Positions 1-13,722 of a DNA stretch of 64,000 nucleotides are shown here, in pieces (positions within the stretch are counted from its first letter, which is position 1; each line of letters begins with the position of its first letter). The translations under genes and the position numbers were made by a program. The notes under the pieces were generated by a model. It saw only the letters and a program-made list of their open reading frames with translations. It ran no database searches and was not told the origin of the DNA. This stretch comes from Edolisoma coerulescens (taxonomy: Eukaryota; Chordata; Aves; Passeriformes; Campephagidae), in NCBI GenBank assembly GCA_013397115.1, contig VWZW01004674.1:963985-1027984 (forward strand). The letters run 5' to 3'.

Positions 1-2383
1 CTACGAGCATTTAGTGGGGCAAGACAGGGTCCCAGAGGATAAGGGCAGCAGAGCCCCAGTTCTACCCTTTTTGATTCACAAGTTGCATTGGGAAAAAACA
101 CAACATCCCAAGAAAAACAGCTGATATAAATTATTGTCTTCCCACAGCAAAGAAGAAACAGGGGAGGAACAGTGAACGTGATACTGGAACTTAACAGCAG
201 AGCTGTACTAGTTATTTGTTTGTTTATTTTAAGGCTCATTTCACAACTGTGAATGTTTTTCCTTTGGAAAATAAATCAAAATATTTTAGTTTGAGTTTAT
301 GAGAAACTTCAAAAAAAAATTAACCCAGCCCTCAAGAAACCAGGCCCTAAAACCTTTCAAATTTATTCAATAAAGTTGAAATCTACAAAAATAAAATAAA
401 ATATTCTGTCCCAGTCTTTATTAAATTTCATACTGAAACTGAAATAAAGCAATTTGGAAATATAAAACTAAATTGTTCTCAAAACCACTTTCATGTGAAC
501 CAATTTTTCATCACATGCAACATGCTTCTGCAAAGCATTCTGCTTCCCCTGAACTGGTATTTTCCAGCAGTATAAAGGGTCCCACCAGACAGTCTGACAC
601 AAGGCATACATAAGCCACTTCTGTCCAAGCCATTACAACTTGACCTCCTTTTCTAGATCTGAGAAGTAGGAGAATCAACCCTTTCTGCCAAGTCCTTTGA
701 AACTGACTGATGAAGAGAGATGGTTGTCACTGCTGCTGCTCCTCACTGCTGTCACCTTCCCAGAGAGAGCTGTAACATCACAGTGCCACTCCAGATACTC
801 ACTACACTGTGTTAATGTTTGCTTATGCGAAAATTCTGACAAGGGTGAGCACTGACTAGTTTTCTATGCCTGAAGGGAAGGGCTTAAGAATATTCACGCT
901 TGAATTCTGTTTTGCCTGACTAGCTGCAGTTGTGGTCCTCTGTCAACCCCAAGTCATTTGGCACGCATAAACAAATTCTCCCAACCACAAAAATTCTCAC
1001 CCTTTAAAGTAACTAAGCATTTACCTCTTCCCTCTAGACATACTGCACACAATTTGCATTTGCATCCACTCTAAAAACCAAGTCACAAAAAAATCAGTTT
1101 CAATTTTCAAACGCACCAACAGTTTATTAAAAAAAAAGTATTAAGACACTTGCGAGAGAGACTGCTCATCAGTTCTGAACTACGTATTTCTTACGCGCAG
1201 AATTTTACGACAATTCTTACTGGTCAGCAGCTTATTTGTTATTCAGCTGGTACAGCAGGTTGAAGACAATGAATGACAGCCTAATAACATTTTTCTTTCC
1301 AATACCTCTGACTGTAAAACAGTTAAAAATACTAGGTAAATCAAGAACTATATCTGTATGAAAGTTTCTAAAAGACATTGGAGTAAAAGATATCCTACCA
1401 AGATACCAGAGTCTCTGGCAAGCCTGAAGTTGGTGGAAACACTGGGAGCTGATACTAAATGAAGCAGAATGCTTCTACACTAAAAGCATCTCAATTTCGA
1501 CAAGTAGCCAAGTCTCACACTTGGCACACATGCACATTCTACAGAACCACAATCTATTTGTTTATTTAGATGCACAGAGATAGTTTAGTTTAATTACTCT
1601 GAAATTATTATTACTGCTGATGATAGTGTTCTCTTGAACAACATGGAAAAGCACTTTGGATTGCTGGCACATGATGAAACACCAAAGTTCAGAATGCAGC
1701 TTCGGTTTTAATACATTTGGCTCTTGTATTGTTATGTCAATCAAAAATAAATCAAACATATGTGGCTGCACACTGAAGGGCAAATTTGTGGGTGAGGAGA
1801 CGGGCTGGATCACTGCAAATTCTATGGTTTCCAGAGTTTACTTGTTTGTTCGTCCATGTGAAAAGCTCACTTTAAGGTTTTGCATTGCTCTCCTTCACCC
1901 TTGGATAAGTTCCACAAATTCCCACTCGCTTGCTGAAGTTATCATTCACTTACTTTCATTTGCAAAGCAGAATTACAGCCCAAGAAACACAAACACACAG
2001 ATGTGCATGTTTCATGGCAATACCTAGTCATCTTAAATAAGGAAGAATACCTTACAATCGCATGCATTTTAAAAGGTGCAATCAATAACTGTGCTGCAAT
2101 TGTGCCCATTCCTACACTGCAAATTTCTTCATTTCCCATTCTGCTGCCCGGAACATCCATGGATTTCTTTCTTCAGGGTTAGTTTCTATGAAAATCCATG
2201 AGCTAATCTAGCTAACTGCACAGCCACTTCAGTTTACTTACTCGAAAGTAACCTTTATTCTCCCACTGAAAGACAAGTACACATGCATGCTCACAGAGAG
2301 TGAGCATACAGCTGCCGGGATACATTTAGAAATCTTCCATGACGCAGCAATCAGCAATTTGAGGACTGCTTAATAATGCTCTT

Positions 2384-2586
2384 ATAGAATATCTCAAGTT
2401 GAAAGGGACCCATAAGGATCCTCAAGTCCTGCTCCATACATGATCACCTAACACTAAATCATACAACAAACGCTCTTTGAAATGACAGACTTGGTGCTGT
2501 GAGGAGCCTGTTCTAGTGATCGACCATGCTTTCAGTGAAGGACCTTCTCCAAACATTCAATCTGGTTCCAGATGCCTCTGCAACAG
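2384..2586 (-). mobile_element. CR1 LINE 3'-end fragment
   Basis: Read on the plus strand it starts tatagaatatctcaagttg and continues with gaaagggacc, cataaggatcctcaagtcc, gacttggtgctgtgaggagc and gaaggaccttctccaaac. This is the inverted 3' UTR of avian CR1, as remembered: agaatatcctgagttggaag, gacccacaaggatcatcgag, and so on. It is 5'-truncated after about 200 bp and clearly diverged, so it is a dead insertion. The element's 3' end faces left. Confidence 0.8.
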
Positions 2587-5500
2587 CAAAATGCTTAAGG
2601 GAGATAAAGATGGAAACCCAGATCAGCCTGATCAGTGCGAGACACAGGTGCATTTCTCAGCAAAGCCCTGGGTGCTCTGAGCTCGGGTGACAGAGGGCTG
2701 CTGCAGCTCACTGGTCCTGGAACACAGCCTAACATGGACAGCTGCCCCTTCCAGCATCTCTCCATAGCCTTCACAGAGGCAGCTGGAAAGTCAGAGAAAA
2801 CATCCACTGACACAGGATCAAGGATCATTTGAAATATCTGGCCCCATGAGTATAAACAGAGGATTTATTCATCCCAGGGGCATGGAGTGTAATTCAATCC
2901 CTGATACACAAGGCTTAAGGTGCCACAAAGAAAGCCAGAAAGGCACTGATGAATCTGGCTGAGTATGAATTTCGCAGAGGTATTTGAGATGTACAACATC
3001 TGTGTCCTCTAAAGAACACCATCTGAAAGGAGGGGATCAGCCACCAAGGCCTGTAATGCTCCCTCACTTCTCGCAGAATTTTCCATAAGAAGAGAAATTT
3101 TCAAGAAGACATGCAGTAACATGCAGGCTACTACTGAATCAACATCTTGGTCACAGAAAGGACAGTGTACAAGAAAAATCAGGTACCAGTTAGGAGCTAG
3201 GTTAGTCACATTACCCTTTGCAGAACACCACTGTGATAAATGCCATCCACTGAAAGGCAACAGACAGAAAGCATCGCTAGATGGACCATGATCGGACAAA
3301 TTAGTTCCTCCACACTTTGTAAGTGGTCCAGAAGGAGTGAAATCCATGAGAGAGACTGACTGGTGGGAGGAATGAGCTATTTAAGCAGGGAAGCATCTTT
3401 GGTGAAGCCTTGCTGTGATTGGCAAAAACCTCCCTCACCACCCAGACAAGAAACAAGAAGCTCTGACAAAGATGAAGAAATCCTGATCCAAATCTAGGCA
3501 AATGGAATATCAACCTCTCACTGCTACTATTACGAGAACCCTTGAAATTAGAGGGAAAGGTCTTTTTGGCAACAGCAGTAATAGAACAAACCTGGCAATG
3601 ACCTTGGGCATAATTTCCAAAAAAGTCTGATGCTCCATAATTGTGTGAATAAAAGAGGTCTATATTGTATGTGTGAGTTCAGAAAAACAACCAGTAAATT
3701 TTTGGTAGGAGAAAAACTTTTATTTAGAACTACTAAGAACACAGACAGTAATTCTGGTTTAGGAAGTTCCTGAGTCAGATCTGTGGGAGGTAATTGGGAG
3801 AATACTTTGGGAAAATATCATCAAGTGTTAGCCCCGTTATCATTTTTTCTCGGCATTTTGTTAGCTCTTGTCACTGCCAGAAACAGGATCCTAAGCTAGA
3901 GGCACTTTGGTTTAACCACCGAACAGATCTGCTCTGACATACATAGTTAATTATTTAATTCCAGGTGTCCTCTGGGATGTTGGTCTCTCACTCCAATTTG
4001 CAACCCAGACATGAAGTAGCTCAAACCACGAAGATAATTCCAGTGCCTGGGAGATGAAGAAACAAATTTCACACTGAATGCATCAGTTTCCTTGGGTGCT
4101 TATTTTCATTTTTGTTTATTACTTTAGTACACAGGGTGATGCTGCCCTTCAGTCACATACCATGTCATATACCATGACATCAAAATGTGTTTTGACGCAG
4201 TACTTTGCAGATGTTCTGCATTTACTCTGAATTCCAGGAGGGTTAAAAAGAAACAAAATGAAGAGAAAAAAAAAAAAGAAGGGAATAAAAAAAAGCAAAA
4301 AAAAGCTACCCATTCCTTTGGAGATCCCAGACCCTGAGGTCTTGAGCCTTTTGAAGACTTCAGACGACTCTACAGTGTCTGGCAGACTGACTGCCCTTAA
4401 TCTTCAGACCTAACATAGTGGCTTCACAGCAGACACATACATTTAAGCCACATCAGCACTGAATGTACATGGTCACAGAATGATGCACTGGCCATGCCAA
4501 GGGCAGCCTAGGAGGGAGGCTAAGAAGAAAGCCAGCCTGCTTTGACTCTCAACAACCAAAAAGCAGTTTAGAGACAAGAAAAGGAAAAAAACATCACGGA
4601 GGACAATTTAAAAAAAAAAAGTTCAGACATTCTGGCTTCAGTGCCTGAAATATAACTCTAAAGTTTGTTTTAATAACTTTGTAACTACCAATAAGGAAGA
4701 CAAATGAGGAGGAAAATATAGAAACTATGATCTCTTGGGAACCACATATTTTATGTTTCTCCAGTGACACAGGGACAGGAAGCTGAACACACTGCAAGGA
4801 GAGGATCCATGGTGCTTGATGTATGGAAATGCATCAGATATTGTTATCAGTAAGACCACATGCAGTTTCACCTCACTCCAGTGAATTTTGCTAAAATGCT
4901 ACTGTTGAAGTGTTCCAAAAGAGCACCTGTAGCCTTAAATGGAAAGTTTTCAAAGGGAACAAACTCTCTTTAGAGCCAGTCAATAGAACTCCAGCAGCAG
5001 AGCAATCTCTACAAGACCTACAGAGTGAGACAAAATGTTTCAGGACAGCAAAGTGAATTCTGCATGGTTTGAACATGCTAGCTGGGATAGCCAGTGTACC
5101 CCCACTCAGATCCAACCAGCAGAAGTAACAGTAACACCACCACATCAACAAGAGCAAAACAAAGCCAAGTTTAGTCTATGACAGCAGATAACTCCTAAAT
5201 TCTTCAATCTTCCATTCTTCCTGAAAATTTAAAAATCTTGTGATGTTGCAAGAATGCACCTCACCCAAAGGGCTGAAGGATGTGATGTGCCCATCTGAAT
5301 GTAACTGCATGTAACAATCACATGACACGAGGCAGAAATAAGTTCATAAAGGCCACAGTACCAATGCAGGAAACAGTGAACTACAACAACACACATCTTA
5401 GAAACACAAATGAAAACTGGAGCTTAGGAAAATGCCAAGCAGTGAATGGCTCTGCTCCACTGAGCATTCCAGAAAAAACCCCAACTCATATGCAAGCAGG

Positions 5501-8028
5501 AAGGAGAACAGAGTGGAAATTATTACTACTGTGATAACGAAAAGCCTACAGTAATAAGGACCATATACACACCTACAAGTATATATGTGAACTATCACGA
5601 AAAGCAAGACTGACAAAATAAAACCCCTCCAGCCACAAGACTTACCTCACAAGTCACATGGATAAAAGAGACCAAACAAGCACGACAAGAGGCAAAAGGA
5701 AGACTATTTCACCACCTTCCTTTTAAATCAATTAAAAAATTACACTCATGCAAGTAGAGCTTTCTGAATAAAACGATGACAAACTCGTAAGAAAAGGTAA
5801 GGGAGGAAGATGAGATTGCTTGAAGCCACATTAATGTTTGAAAAACTGCTAACAAATATATGCTTTGTGCAAAAACAGTGAGGACAACTTGTATTTGTTC
5901 TTACCAGCTAAACAGCCACAATTCTATATTTTAATGATATCTGAATGATATGGGGAAAGGACAGGTACTTTTAAGAAAAACAAATTACTGTTACTTTTCC
6001 TCAACTATCAAACTAAGAACTATCAAACAAATCATACACATGAACTGCAGTCTAGAAGCAAATCTGTACTGTACGTGACATATCTAGTTGACATTTTTAA
6101 AAAACATGGCTGAGAAGTTAAGATATACTTTCTCTTAACTGGGAAATTCTTTAGCAATGTGCACTATGCAAAATACAGGTGTTACACTCAAGTCAAATTT
6201 CTACTAATCCTAGCCAAAAGCATTTATAAAATAAAATTTCCCACTGCAAGTACAAAGAATTGTGGGCAATTAAGGTTGGGAATAGTACTCACTGCACAAA
6301 GAATGAAAATCACTTTCTGCTTTTGGTTCAGATGAATAGGTCAGATACACATTATGGAATTATAAAGGAAACAAAGAAAATTCCACTTTATGCCTTGTTT
6401 AATAAAGCAAACTAGCGACACTCTTCCAAATTTGTCTCACTCAGTTATTTTTTCAAAGGCATTATTTCATCCCAACATCATTTAACTTCTAATTCTCAAA
6501 TGTGGTTCCAAAACTGCAGTTAGTAGACACCCTCCTGGGACATCACATACTATCTGCAGTGGAAGAATAGCCAACCACTTTCTGGTTCAAGCCACAAAGT
6601 TTTACTTTCATTCTCAAGCGTAAAAAGTATAAAATGTCAAATTACAGGCATACATTAAAACAAAAACATGCTTTTGCTTGGCATCTCATTATTGTTCTTC
6701 CTCCTCCCTCATGCATAACTTGCAGGTGCAGGCATAACAAACTCAGCAAGCAGGTAGATACCAAGCAGACCCTTGTAATCCAAAGTCAACGCTGAAAACC
6801 AGGTCTGGATCACAAGGTTTTCACAGCCTGCACAAAACCATCTGGCTGCTATTCTGATCTATGTATGTTGTTATTCTTCCTGGGCTGGTAACTTCTGGGG
6901 CCATTCAAAAAGATTTTTCTCAGAAACACACCAAGTCTCTCGTAGGCATGATGGCTTCTTGCCACATTTATATTAATTTTTAAAAGGCTGCTGAATTGGC
7001 TGTGCTTTAAACACTACACATTCTTTATAAGAACATATGTAAGCTACTTAAAGAGACTATGCATGTCATTATTGTTTCTCATAGGAAAACAAAAACAATA
7101 CAAAGAATTCGTGTTTGAAGAAGACAAGTTTACATTTGATTTTTTCCTTTCCAATGCTGTAACAAGTTCAGACAGTTGGCTAGGAAAAAAAAATTTGGCC
7201 ATTAGCCACGTCTCTAATTTATAGTATTAATTCTTAAGTAATAAAACAAACTATCAAGAATTAAGAAAATAACCAACAACTAGCAAATCTCAGACTTCTC
7301 TGTTTTTAGAAGAATTTTACATAGTAAAGGAAAGCCTGTTAAGGGCTACCCATGTTTTCTTCATCATGTACATGTTTCATGGCATTCAAGCTGCTAAAAT
7401 CCTTTCTTCCCATCATCTTAACGAGTCACTGAAACTGGAAGAGAAGGAGTGATTGTTTATATCCTCTTCTGTAAGGCTTTCAGCCTTCCTGAAAACGTGG
7501 TGTTACATGTGAAACCCTGTCCTCATCTCCAGGGCTTCACCCTCCTCCTCTCATGTATGTGTTCCACTTGCCTCAGCAAACTGAAAATTTGCTGCCCCTT
7601 GAAGGTCACTTTTCCCTGAGAGGAAGGAGCAGTTTGGAATGAAAGATCAATGGTTTTGCTTTATTGTCAGTTCACTGCTCAAAATCAGTTGTAACATAAT
7701 CATGAATCTTAACCTTGGGTCAACAAATACCAAAAATCTTGCATCAGATTACAAATGCTAGAGAATGAAATGTTTCTGCATTTAAGGTAAAGAATTGTTT
7801 TGATGATAGCTGCAAGACAAAGAAAACCAATAGAAGGTAGGATGTATAGAAAGCAAAATTTCAGAAGTTACAGTAGGAAACCACATGAGTTTGCTTTAAA
7901 TATTATTAGTGTCCCCTCCTATAGACAGGAAGGTTGTCTGAATGTAACTCAGAAAACCACTATTTTTTCTTCCAGCAGATGTTGACAGGAAAAAGGTTTG
8001 GGTTTTTGTTGTGGGTTTGGTTATTATT

Positions 8029-8044
8029 CTCTCTCTCTCTCTCT
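8029..8044. repeat. (CT)8 microsatellite
   Basis: Eight uninterrupted CT units followed by ttcag. The tract looks like a polypyrimidine/AG acceptor on the plus strand, but there is no supported exon after it. Confidence 0.9.
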
Positions 8045-10179
8045 TTCAGCTGTCCAGATCTCCTCTTTGCCCAAACAGGAAACTTCATGGGGAAGTTGCA
8101 GCACTGCATACACAAAGAAGTCTGCAAATGGTCTGTGAGCCCTTGCACAGAGCACCCTCAAACCATCAGCCTGGCCGATCAGAGAGCTGCTGCTATGTGG
8201 CCTGCACCTCAGCCCCCCTCCTACATTTTATGAAGAACAGAAAATTCTGGATTTGTGGCAGAGCCTGGCACTCGCCCCTGTTAGAACTGAACCACAGAAA
8301 GCATCCAACCAACGCTGTGTGGCACAGGCAAACTCTGACATTCCCCCTCTTCAGGCCTCTGCCTGGTATGGTTGCCTTGATTTACAGAAGTGGGATTCCC
8401 AATCACCTTGCAGAAACCCATATCCTTAGTGAGTGCCTATTCCAACACAGGGACAGGCTGTAGAATGTGACTCTGCCCCAAAATTGTCAAAATCTGAGAA
8501 AGCACAAAGGTTTCTTCTACCCTGCAGAATGAGACAGCCAAAGTGAGACCCTGTGCACTGCACAAACACCAGAAAGTGCGTGCTGAAAGGAGGTGCTCTC
8601 TTCTGGGAAGTGATTCATCCCAGCGACCAAGAGGCAGCCAAACCACAATGGTTACTTACAGAAAGGGGTCACGGAGGTAACAGACAGGAATTTTTTTAAA
8701 AAATAAAGCTGAAAACTAGGGGATTTTGAATAATATGGACATAGATATAACCTAAAAGTGAGCAACAGCAAAAGAAAGGCATAAAATTCTGCAATATGGA
8801 ATGTCTAATGGGGATCACAGCCAGAACTTCTGGAAACATTTTTCCTTAAATCTCAAATAAAAGGAGTACTTTAAACCGATCTCATTTGAAATTGCTCCCC
8901 ATTGCTTTAGCAATGAATTTCTGGTCTGTACATCTATGGGATATCCAAAAGGACGTGACAGCTCTCCCAGCAACTAAGTTACTTCAATCCTCTACATTAA
9001 TCTCCAGGCTTCTTTAGTAACTCAAATGAGTTTGTTATTTGAGAAATTCTTTCCTCTAATTCTGTGCCGAAGTCAGAAACAGCCCTGGAAGCAATGTGGC
9101 TTAGAAATATTACTGGGCAAAACAGAGGGGAAACAAAATTCAAGAAGATCCTCAGATTAGTGAGACAGCCTTAACTTGAACCTAAAGAGATGAAAGCTGA
9201 AAGTGGCATGCATTTACTGTGCTGACACTTCACATTCCTGACTAGAAGCAAAGAGAAGGTTATCTAGTTACATTACTAAAATTTCAACCATTCCAACTGA
9301 TGTTCTCCAAACCAAACATCAATTTCTTTTTGGTGACAAGAAACATTATGGCTGTTCTAAGAATACAACTATCAAAAATAAATTTCGCTCTAGATGAAAA
9401 AGTATCCTCAAAATATTATCACAGCTATTTTGATGACTATTTTATAATCATTATACTTTGGAATAAGGATTGAGAATTGGAAGTGAAATTTAACCTGTGA
9501 AGTTGAAGTGTATTCCTAAATTTATGGCACGTTCAGCATTTTTCAAAAATTTTAGCAAATGCTTACAGGGTAAATGAAACAGCAGTTTGTCCTAAAGACT
9601 TCTTGTACAATTTTGTTATAATGGAAAAGGCATATCCCAGAAATAGTTCATCTTCTGCCAAAACTAAATCATCTTAAAGACACTCATCAGAATTTTTTAA
9701 ACACACTTAAGAATAGACCAAGGTATTTTCCCATAGCCTTTTTCTCATAAAATGCTAACGAATTCTGACTCATTTTCTGAAAGAAAGAAGAAGAATCAAA
9801 GAAAGGAATTCAGCCACGGGCAGATGTTTAGCATGGAATATTTCAGCCTAGAAGCTGGTCTAACAAAATGGTGAGCAGCCAAACACAAGGTTTTGTAATG
9901 ACACGTGAAACTAGGACAAAAAAATATTAGCATATTAGCAATGTTGCAGGTCTGTTACTACACAGTACATTAAAAATCTTCATTTTATTAAAAAGGCAAG
10001 CCTATTCAAGGTCTATTTCTGTCCCATATTTGAGAAGCAGAAAAAGGATGTCCTCACACCACACAAGAATGATGAAGTAACCTCCCATGATTTTAAGTGA
10101 GCATGCCTGTATAATTTTCAACATAGTATTTCTGAAAAGAGCTGGCTAAAGAGATCTCTGGTTCCCTGATGTCACTTTC

Positions 10180-11370
10180 TAGTGAGTATTCAGTTACTGG
10201 TGAAATTCCAGAAGACTGAAAGGATGATGATATTGTGCTACTCTTCAGGAAGGGCAAACGAAGTGGCTTACAATAACTGGAGATCAGCTAGCCTGACATC
10301 AGATCTAGGCAAAGTGACTGGAAAAATAAGTAAGGAATTAAGGTCAGAAATACAACTTGCTGCTCTCCATGGGTGGCATTTTGAACACACAGCATGCAAA
10401 TGGCCAAGGGAAGTGAGACTGAGCTTTAGCCAACAGTTTGGGTGTAACTTTAAATCATACAACCTTCTTACGAAAAATCAACCATTTTCATTATGAATAA
10501 TGCACCCTTTGAATGGAATGCAAAAAAAAATTTAAAATTCTGAGAGCTAACTTTGTGAATTGCAGTTAGAGCTTTTTACCAGTGGAGAATTATAACTGAG
10601 TAACAGCAATTCCAGCAGGACTTGCAAGTAAACGCTCATGCTATTAAATGGTTTCATCAGTGACATAAAGAAACTGTGTGAACACCACCAACTCAAGCGA
10701 ATCTGTGACTAAAAGAATACAGGTGTGAGCTACACAGTGGTCTGAACTGCATGGTTAGCTGGGCTACTTAAGTAAAATCAACCAGAATACAGCACAAATA
10801 CTTCCCTGTGTTTAGGCAGCAGAAACAGAAAGAGTAGCTGGAGACTGGGAAACAGCATCTCAGAAAAAAATAGCTGTAGAGGTTACAAAATCATACTGGA
10901 CAATCAATTCAAGGTGAAGTCCCCACACCATGCTGTGACCAAAGCCAAAACAGACTCAAACATTTACCACAGGCCTCAAATAGCCAGGAGGCTGAGAAGT
11001 GAACCGGACCTGGCCAGTGATTTTAATGAGACTAAAACTGGAAGAATACATACTGAGTTGCTATCCTTGTTCTTAAGACCCTTCTGAAAAGTTCAAGAGG
11101 GTACAGTAAAAAGCCATGGAAGTCACTTGAACACAGATAAAAATGCTTTAGAGACCCTTAAAGAGCTCAGTCTGTTCAGTTTATGAAAATTGTGAGACAG
11201 CAGAGGTTTTGCTATGCAGGTGCCAGAAAGGGAAAATGTCACATACTAAAGAGCTCTTTAAGGGAGAAACAACAAACAAAAGATGGGGAACTGAAGCCAG
11301 ACAAATTCAGATTTGGAAGAAAAACCACTTTTAAAAATTTGAGGACAAACTCTCAAGGTAAATGAGATTC
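10180..11370 (+). mobile_element. Ancient CR1/L3-like LINE relic (3' part of ORF2 region)
   Basis: The order of matches to old amniote CR1-type elements is preserved along about 1.2 kb on the plus strand. The matches are: ttccagaagactg, then ttcaggaagggcaaacg, then agcctgacatcag with aggcaaagtgactgg (reverse-transcriptase SLTS..GK region), then gagactgggaaacagcatc, actggacaatcaattc and atgctgtgaccaaagcc, then cttaaagagctcagtctg with ttcagtttatgaaaa, then gaagccagacaaattcag with atttggaagaaaaaccac. All frames are broken and internal blocks are missing or scrambled by indels. The divergence is far greater than for the other CR1 copies here, so it is probably an old, shared insertion. The boundaries are approximate. 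Confidence 0.75.
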
Positions 11371-12172
11371 ACTTGTCTGCGTATTTTCAAATTAAGACTA
11401 GAGGACTTTGAAAAATAAATGCAAGTTAATACACGCTCAAAAACAGGCAGTTGGCTTAATACAGAATAAATGCTTGACATTTAGTAGACTGTAGTCACAC
11501 ACACGAGTTGATTCAAAAACTTAACTACTTCTTTATACTTAAACTTTATGAATCCGCTACCTCTTAAGAAACACTACTGAAAGGTGGTGCTATCAGTCAC
11601 CAATGTGCATGACTCCCACTGTTTCTTTTTAAGTGATGTGCCCACTGTAGTTATGCCTCACACTCATTTCATAGTTGTGCTCTATTTGTTCACACTTGGT
11701 GTCATTCACAATTTCAGCACTTATCCATGAATTTTTATCTATGTTTGTTGGCAAGAGGTGATCGCAAAGCAAAAAGAACAAGAAAAGAGGAAAGGTTGAT
11801 TATAAAAAAAGAAAAAAAAAGCCACCAAAAAGATCTGAACACCCGTAAATTAAAACTTGAATTGTCCTACAACCTGCTGAAAACACCATTTTTCCACGTG
11901 ATGCTGGAAATCAAGGAGCTGTGAAGAACTTAGATGGAGGCTACTTAAAATATATCCTTTACCTTATACATTCAAATGATGATTGAGTTGTTAGAAACCT
12001 TCATATTTACTAGAAACACAATTATTAGCTCAGAAGACAATCAAGATGGCATTAAACTCAAGTCAGGAAAGACCAGCAAATAATATAAACTTCACTTTTA
12101 CCCCTCCATAGGCCATAGATACATACATGTAGGAATAATACTTTCACAGGGGTGTTGTGCAAGGCTTCTTAC

Positions 12173-12273
12173 CTGAGGGGGTTTTATCATCTGAAATACA
12201 CTGATGCCTCCAAAAGCTAATGGCAGATCTTTCTCTGTTCTGGAGCCGACATAACCTCTCAGCTAGCCCGCCC
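12173..12273 (-). CDS. SPIDR: SPIDR exon C (conserved GGLAERL / NRERSAI block)
   Basis: This 101 bp internal exon has acceptor attctctgcag|GG and donor CCTCAG|gtaaga, both strong. It enters in phase 2, completing the AG|G Arg codon of exon B, and leaves in phase 1 with the first base of a Gly codon. Its 33 whole codons include GGLAERLCRLQNRERSAISF and WRHQCISDDKTPS. Human SPIDR as I remember it reads GGLAERLNGLQNRERSAISL and WRHQCISYQKTLS here, about 28 of 34 positions identical. This is the best conserved of the three exons and the strongest identification in the window. The Arg/Glu-rich amphipathic look suggests a helix, but no named domain is evident. The next exon in human (starting RKSGVLTVKILELHEEC) was searched for by eye to the left and not found. 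Confidence 0.95.
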
Positions 12274-12347
12274 CTGCAGAGAATAAAGGAATGCTCAGTT
12301 TTGCCAGGAATCAGTGTTTGGTTTTGCCAAGTGACAAGCCAGAGGAC

Positions 12348-12376
12348 AGATGTATATGCATATATATGTATGTATG
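12348..12376. repeat. TA/TG-rich simple tract
   Basis: Alternating purine-pyrimidine tract with the core gcatatatatgtatgtatgc. It lies 75 bp upstream (intronic side) of the exon C acceptor. Confidence 0.6.
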
Positions 12377-13678
12377 CTTTGACCCTTAGAGACAGAATCA
12401 TACAGTAAAATTATGTTTTGTAGATTAGTTCTCCTAATTTTGATTTTTCCAGTGGAGTTACTCCCAACAAAACATACACCTAGGGTCAATACACACAATA
12501 AAACATTTTCAGAATCTGGGTGTCCAAAATCTTCATGTTTTCAGTCCTGTCTCCAGTATGAGGAGTGTAAAAAGAGGTTCCCAACTTTCCCTTGCACTTA
12601 TGAACAGATCCTATTAGACACCAGAGACAGTTGCAAATTCAAAACAAACCAGTGTAACCACTAGTTATAACAGGTTGGGTTTTCTTTTCCCTCACAGATT
12701 TGTTTGTCTCTTGGCAAGGAGTGATCACAAAAATATTCTTTTACCCATACTTGACCCTATGATTCATTTCACAAGCTGGGTCAAGTGTGCAGTTTCAGTG
12801 GTCTGAACACTCTCCAAGACGAAATTAATTTAGCATTCCCAAGGTGAGAAGCAGAGGAGTGGCATCTAGCACAAATACACTTAAGGTAACACTAAAGCAA
12901 TTCCTACCCTTGGATTCAAAGCCAGAAGAAATAATTTCTCACTTTTAAGAACAAGAAGACGTATGTGTTGGAAGCTGTCTTTGGGCTACTGTGGGAGTGT
13001 TTGAGCATTTTTCTTTGGCTTCAAAGAAGTTATTTGCATAAAGACGTACTTCATTCTTTTGCTGTAGTGTAAAGTTTCTCCACAAGTACTATTGAATATA
13101 TTAATAAAGATTTCTACTAAAGTGAAATGTGTCCTTGAGTTAAACTGGTTTAGGAACCAACAGAGATAGCATACAACCACCTTATGACTATTTGTGCACA
13201 TGAAGAAATTTTTTTGGCTTAGATAAAAAAGACAAATAGCTTGGTAAAGCTCACATTGTAAATGCAAAACTGGGAAGACACACACCTGTAGAAACCGAGA
13301 AGGAGCTAAAAAGGCTAAGCAGGACTTCAGGTGAGTTGTAAAAAAATTTTTGGTTACCAGTTATTAAGCAATTTCATCTGCAGACAAGTCAACACATTAT
13401 ATAAAAAGCAGTTAGCAGTGTCAGCTAAATTTTTAATGAACAACTATATCCTTTGCAAAATTATAATTATCACAAGAATTATCAGATGCAATGGCTAAAC
13501 ACCTAAGTAGCAGATCACAGAACGAACTCTGAAACACAAGAGCCCCATTTAAGCCAGAATGACCTATAGAAGTTTCACAGTTTACAGTGCTGCATCTCTG
13601 TGGCTGGTGTCAGGCAGAGAGTAGAGAAACTCAGACTCAGAGGAAGAAGAAAATACCCAAAAGCCTCAAAATAAAGAA

Positions 13679-13722
13679 CCCAGACTTAACAAGCTATGAA
13701 CCCACACTTAACAAGCTATGAA
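13679..13722. repeat. 22 bp tandem duplication
   Basis: Two adjacent 22 bp units sharing acttaacaagctatgaa and differing at one position (cccag versus cccac at the start). Confidence 0.9.

Larger units (their letters stand above)
1..12172 (-). other. SPIDR: SPIDR intron 3' of exon C (open at window start)
   Basis: About 12.2 kb of intron, starting with the exon C donor gtaaga at the right end and running off the left edge. It is AT-rich and stops are dense in all frames apart from short chance frames. It contains a CR1 3'-end fragment (about 2384-2586), a CT microsatellite (8029-8044) and a very degraded old CR1 copy (about 10180-11370). The stretch at about 8045-8650 is richer in GC and holds a 150-codon plus-strand frame with no recognisable similarity. 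I see no further SPIDR exon, other gene or RNA gene here. Confidence 0.8.

Noticed and set aside
7536..7625. Minus-strand open stretch considered as the next SPIDR exon (KVTFKGQQIFSLLRQVEH)
   Set aside because: It does not match the human segment that follows exon C, and the flanking splice signals are poor.
8011..8463. 150-codon plus-strand frame after a (CT)8-ttcag acceptor-like tract
   Set aside because: The acceptor look comes from the microsatellite. No matching donor, homology or codon signal is seen, and two overlapping frames are open equally.
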